Both the position numbers and the translations under genes were made by a program. Under the pieces are notes generated by a model, which was given only the letters and a program-made list of their open reading frames with translations, was not told the origin of the DNA and made no database searches. Below, one piece after another: positions 25,489-28,344 of a stretch of 28,344 nt of DNA (the first letter of the stretch is position 1; each line of letters begins with the position of its first letter). Origin of the DNA: JAVDCA01 sp036491235. Lineage in GTDB: Bacteria; Pseudomonadota; Alphaproteobacteria; Rhizobiales; Xanthobacteraceae. Location of the stretch: assembly GCA_036491235.1 (NCBI GenBank), contig DASXCK010000096.1, positions 1 to 28,344 of the forward strand, written 5' to 3'.

Positions 25489-26556
25489 ATGACTGCGGCC
25501 GCAACTCCTGAAATCGATTTCGACCAGGCGACCGCGATGGCGGGGCGCGCCTTGCAGCTCATGGCCGAGCACAACGTGCCGGCGACGCCGCAGAATTTCG
25601 AAGTCTGGTTCAGCTATGCGCGCGGCGCCTCGCCCGAGCTCAATAAGGTCGTCAATATCCTGATCGCCAACAAGCGGGGTTTCGACGCGGCGACCAGCCA
25701 TAGCCTTTATCTCACCTATGTCGTCGGCGAAGCCGGCCTTGCCGACAAACACGCCGAAATCTCCAACCAGCTCCACACGCTCATGTCGAGCGCGCAGGGC
25801 TATCTGGCGACCTCGGTGGCCGACAATCGCGATCATGTCGCCGCGCTCGGCGGCGTCGCATCTCAAATTGAAGAAGAACCCGCTGCGCCCGGCATCATTC
25901 GGAACCTGATCGCCGAGCTGTCGCGTGCGGTCGGGCGTGCCTCCGCGCTCGAGGCGAATTTCACGGCCTCGTTGCAGGAGCTCGACAAGATCCGCGGCAC
26001 GCTGGCGGCGGTGGAGCAACGCTCCAAGACCGATGCGCTCACCGGCCTCGCCAATCGCCACGCCCTCGACGAATTCCTCCGCGTGACCCAGATGGCCGCC
26101 ATGGAGAATGGCCGGCCGCTGACTATCCTGCTGATCGACGTCGACCACTTCAAGCAATTCAATGACAAGTTCGGCCACCAGTTCGGCGATCAGGTGCTGC
26201 GCCTGATTGCGGCGGTGCTCAAGAACAACATGCGCGGCGAGGATCTGGCGGCGCGCTTCGGCGGCGAGGAGCTGGTCGGCGTCATGCCGGCCTCCGACAT
26301 CAAGCTGGGCGCCACGGTCGCGGAGCGGATTCGCCAGGCGATCGCGACCCGCGAGGTGCGCCGGCGCGGCACCAGCGAAGCCCTTGCCAAGGTCTCGGTC
26401 TCGATCGGGGTCGCGCAGTTCGTTCCCGGCGAAACGCTGGCGAGCCTGTTCGAACGCTGCGATCGCGCGCTCTATGCGGCAAAGCGCGCCGGGCGCAATC
26501 GTGTGGTGACCGAGCTGGAGCTCGAAAAGGGCAGCGCCCCGGTTTCCGCAGGCTGA
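25489..26556 (+). CDS. Diguanylate cyclase (GGDEF domain)
   Basis: A 355-residue cytoplasmic protein that should make cyclic di-GMP from two GTP. The N-terminal ~165 residues form a helical region with PATPQNFEVWFSYARGASPELN and YLTYVVGEAGLADKHAEIS; similar N-termini occur in alphaproteobacterial cyclases without named sensor domain. A short coiled coil leads into the GGDEF domain (about 180-345) with TDALTGLANR, Mg-binding DVDHFKQFND (217-226), and active-site GGEEL at 258-262. The inhibitory I-site RxxD is present as RGED at 249-252, five residues before it. Hence an active, product-inhibited enzyme is expected. No clear Shine-Dalgarno site precedes ATG 25489. Confidence 0.92.
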   Translation: MTAAATPEIDFDQATAMAGRALQLMAEHNVPATPQNFEVWFSYARGASPELNKVVNILIANKRGFDAATSHSLYLTYVVGEAGLADKHAEISNQLHTLMSSAQGYLATSVADNRDHVAALGGVASQIEEEPAAPGIIRNLIAELSRAVGRASALEANFTASLQELDKIRGTLAAVEQRSKTDALTGLANRHALDEFLRVTQMAAMENGRPLTILLIDVDHFKQFNDKFGHQFGDQVLRLIAAVLKNNMRGEDLAARFGGEELVGVMPASDIKLGATVAERIRQAIATREVRRRGTSEALAKVSVSIGVAQFVPGETLASLFERCDRALYAAKRAGRNRVVTELELEKGSAPVSAG

Positions 26557-26590
26557 GGGTTCGCCCCGGCAGGCTTATTCACGTCCTTGC

Positions 26591-27274
26591 TCACCCCGCC
26601 CAGCCGACCTTGAGGATCGTCTCGACGGTCGCGCCCAGGTTGACCAGCATATGCAGCACGGTGGTGAGCATCGTCGAGCCGCTGCGCCAACGGATCCAGC
26701 CGAGCACCAACCCGATCAGGAAGACCTGGGTGATTCCGAGCAGATCGTACTGGATGTGCAGCGCCGACCAGATGAGCGTGATCACCAGAACGGCCACAAG
26801 CCCGCGCCAGCCAGGCGTGATCCAGCCGCGGAACAAAAAGCCGCGGAACATGAACTCCTCGCCGGTCGGGCCCACGACGACGACGGCCGCGATCAGCGGC
26901 CACAGCCAGTTGTCGGCGCGAGCCGACCTCCATGTATCGATCTCGAAAGTCGAAACGACTTTGATCCCGGCGAGATACGAGGCCCCGTCGATTGCCGCGA
27001 GGAGCAGCGCGAGCACCACAAAACCGATCAAGAAATTGCGTACCGAGAACGCTCGCACGCCAAGATACTCGGCCGCGTGGCCGCCGGAACGCCACCACGC
27101 GACGCCGGCGAGCAGCGCGATCTGCACCGGATTTCCGATCAGCGTCGCTAGAGCGACCAGCGGCCCGTTGAACATCGGATTCGGCGAACCCGACAGGAGG
27201 TCGCTAAACCAGAGCAGAAATATCGCCGTAAAGACGGCCTGGGCAACGATGTAGGCGGCCACCGCCCACAACAA
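26591..27274 (-). CDS. CPBP-family intramembrane metalloprotease (CAAX protease-like)
   Basis: At least 227 residues, a polytopic membrane protein of the Abi/CAAX-protease (CPBP) family. The conserved motifs are Glu139-Glu140 and Arg144 (GEEFMFRGFLF), His173 in LIWSALHIQYD, and a second His/Asn motif in HMLVNLGAT. These ligands form a putative glutamate/histidine active site in the membrane. The start is doubtful: the only standard codon near the right place is TTG at 27274, directly at the first membrane helix. The frame stays open upstream to 27382 and encodes a plausible N-terminus (SEIVLDRPRAPSYWAHAGATLL), but with no ATG, GTG or TTG. Confidence 0.85.
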   Translation of the reverse strand: MLWAVAAYIVAQAVFTAIFLLWFSDLLSGSPNPMFNGPLVALATLIGNPVQIALLAGVAWWRSGGHAAEYLGVRAFSVRNFLIGFVVLALLLAAIDGASYLAGIKVVSTFEIDTWRSARADNWLWPLIAAVVVVGPTGEEFMFRGFLFRGWITPGWRGLVAVLVITLIWSALHIQYDLLGITQVFLIGLVLGWIRWRSGSTMLTTVLHMLVNLGATVETILKVGWAG

Positions 27275-27417
27275 GGTCGCGCCCGCATGCGCCCAATAGG
27301 AAGGCGCGCGCGGGCGATCCAGGACGATTTCACTCTGCTCCAGCGTCGTGCTCCGTAGCGAATCTCGGGTCAGGCCATTTTAGCCGGACGACCCGACGCT
27401 TGGCGACGCCTCACGCC

Positions 27418-28344
27418 TCAAGGCACCAGGATCGTCGAGCCCGTGGTCTTGCGGCCCTCGAGATCCTCGTGCGCCTTGCGGGCATCCTTGAGCTTGTAGG
27501 TCTGGTTGACCGGAATCTTGACCTTGCCGCTGCCGACCACGTCGAACAGGTCGTTCGCGATGGCGAGCAGGTCGGCGCGCTTGGCCGCGTAGGTATTGAG
27601 TGTCGGCCGGGTCGCGAACAGCGAACCCTTCTGCTGCAGGATGTTGATGTCGAAGGCCGCGACCGGCCCCGACGCGCTGCCGAAGCTCACAAACATGCCG
27701 AGCGGCTTGAGGCAGTCGAGCGAAGCCGGGAACGTGGTCTTGCCGATGCCGTCATAGACCACCTCGCACAGCGCACCGTTGGTGATCTGCTTGACGCGTT
27801 CGGCGAAGTTCTCCGATGAATAGAGGATCGTATGGTGGCAGCCATTGGCCTTGGCGAGGTCCGCCTTCTCCTTCGAGCCGACCGTGCCGATCACGTTGGC
27901 GCCGAGGTAATTCGCCCACTGGCACAGGATCAGCCCGACGCCGCCGGCGGCCGCGTGCACCAGCACGTTCATGCCCTTCTCGACCTTGAAGGTGCGCTTG
28001 ACCAGGTATTCGACCGTCATGCCCTTGAGCATCATGCCGGCCGCCTGCTCGTAGCTGATCGAGCTCGGCAGCTTGACGGCGCGGTCGGCCGGCAAGTTGC
28101 GCTCATCGGCATAACCGCCCAGGCCGACCACATAACCGACGCGATCGCCGACCTTGAGATCGGTCACGCCCGGCCCAACCGCCGTGACCTCGCCGGCGCC
28201 TTCATTGCCGGCAACGAACGGCATGCCGACCGGCGAAGGATAAAGCCCGCCGCGGAAATAGGTGTCGATGAAATTCACGCCGGACGCGTGGTGCTTCAGG
28301 CGCACCTGGCCCTGTCCGGGCGGCGGCAATTCGATCTGGTCGTA
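27418..28344 (-). CDS. Quinone oxidoreductase (zeta-crystallin-like MDR), 5' end outside the window
   Basis: The frame is open from the right edge to a stop at 27418, giving 308 residues and lacking about 20 N-terminal residues, since the usual start of the family lies further upstream. The protein is a medium-chain dehydrogenase/reductase: GVNFIDTYFRGGLYPSPVGMPFVAGNEGAGEV, the NADPH-binding AAAGGVGLILCQWANYLGANVIGTVGS segment, and the TYAAKRADLLAIANDLF and C-terminal KAHEDLEGRKTTGSTILVP of quinone reductases. No catalytic zinc ligands are seen, as expected. It would reduce quinones with NADPH in the cytosol. Confidence 0.9.
   Translation of the reverse strand, partial: YDQIELPPPGQGQVRLKHHASGVNFIDTYFRGGLYPSPVGMPFVAGNEGAGEVTAVGPGVTDLKVGDRVGYVVGLGGYADERNLPADRAVKLPSSISYEQAAGMMLKGMTVEYLVKRTFKVEKGMNVLVHAAAGGVGLILCQWANYLGANVIGTVGSKEKADLAKANGCHHTILYSSENFAERVKQITNGALCEVVYDGIGKTTFPASLDCLKPLGMFVSFGSASGPVAAFDINILQQKGSLFATRPTLNTYAAKRADLLAIANDLFDVVGSGKVKIPVNQTYKLKDARKAHEDLEGRKTTGSTILVP

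Overview
The window is GC-rich chromosomal DNA of an alphaproteobacterium, most likely a Hyphomicrobiales (Rhizobiales) member near the Bradyrhizobiaceae/Xanthobacteraceae. This rests on a GapR (DUF2312) gene, families of small hypothetical proteins that I associate with Bradyrhizobium-like genomes, and several dispersed palindromic intergenic repeats of the kind common in that group. No database search was possible, so all homology calls come from motifs and recall.

Layout. Positions 1-2100 hold the 5' end of an unidentified minus-strand gene and a Tat-exported amidohydrolase. Positions 2219-3921 hold a minus-strand run of three uncharacterised genes behind promoter-like element A. Positions 4016-5863 hold a convergent pair, an SDR oxidoreductase and a DapA-family lyase/aldolase. 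Positions 5910-6474 hold a second small operon of uncharacterised genes behind element B. Element C and a possible 51-codon ORF follow, and then element D leads into the potassium-uptake operon: a 27-residue membrane peptide, kdpF, kdpA, kdpB, kdpC, kdpD and kdpE (7165-15544). Downstream are a 6PGDH-like oxidoreductase, rimO, bioA (minus), gapR (minus) with a clear terminator, a lone membrane protein in lower-GC DNA, a B12-binding radical SAM protein (minus), bioF-bioD (plus), a diguanylate cyclase, a CPBP-family membrane protease (minus) and the truncated end of a quinone oxidoreductase (minus).

How it works together. KdpFABC is the high-affinity K+ P-type ATPase and KdpD/KdpE its two-component regulator, all in one transcription direction. 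BioA, BioF and BioD catalyse three consecutive steps of biotin synthesis, but the locus is split: bioA lies about 3.8 kb from bioFD on the other strand, and bioB is not in the window.

Most interesting signal. Four copies of a 49-nt element (A-D) share exact internal spacing: a TTTAT-like half-site, 9 nt, an ATAA-like half-site, and a CCTAY box starting exactly 33 nt after the first CCTA-like box. In the three later copies and in A the CCTAY box is directly preceded by CTCG plus four bases. Each copy lies 40-69 nt upstream of a plausible start codon. One copy precedes kdp and carries a perfect 7-bp dyad; two precede operons of unknown small proteins. This points to an undescribed local regulon joining K+ uptake with uncharacterised genes.
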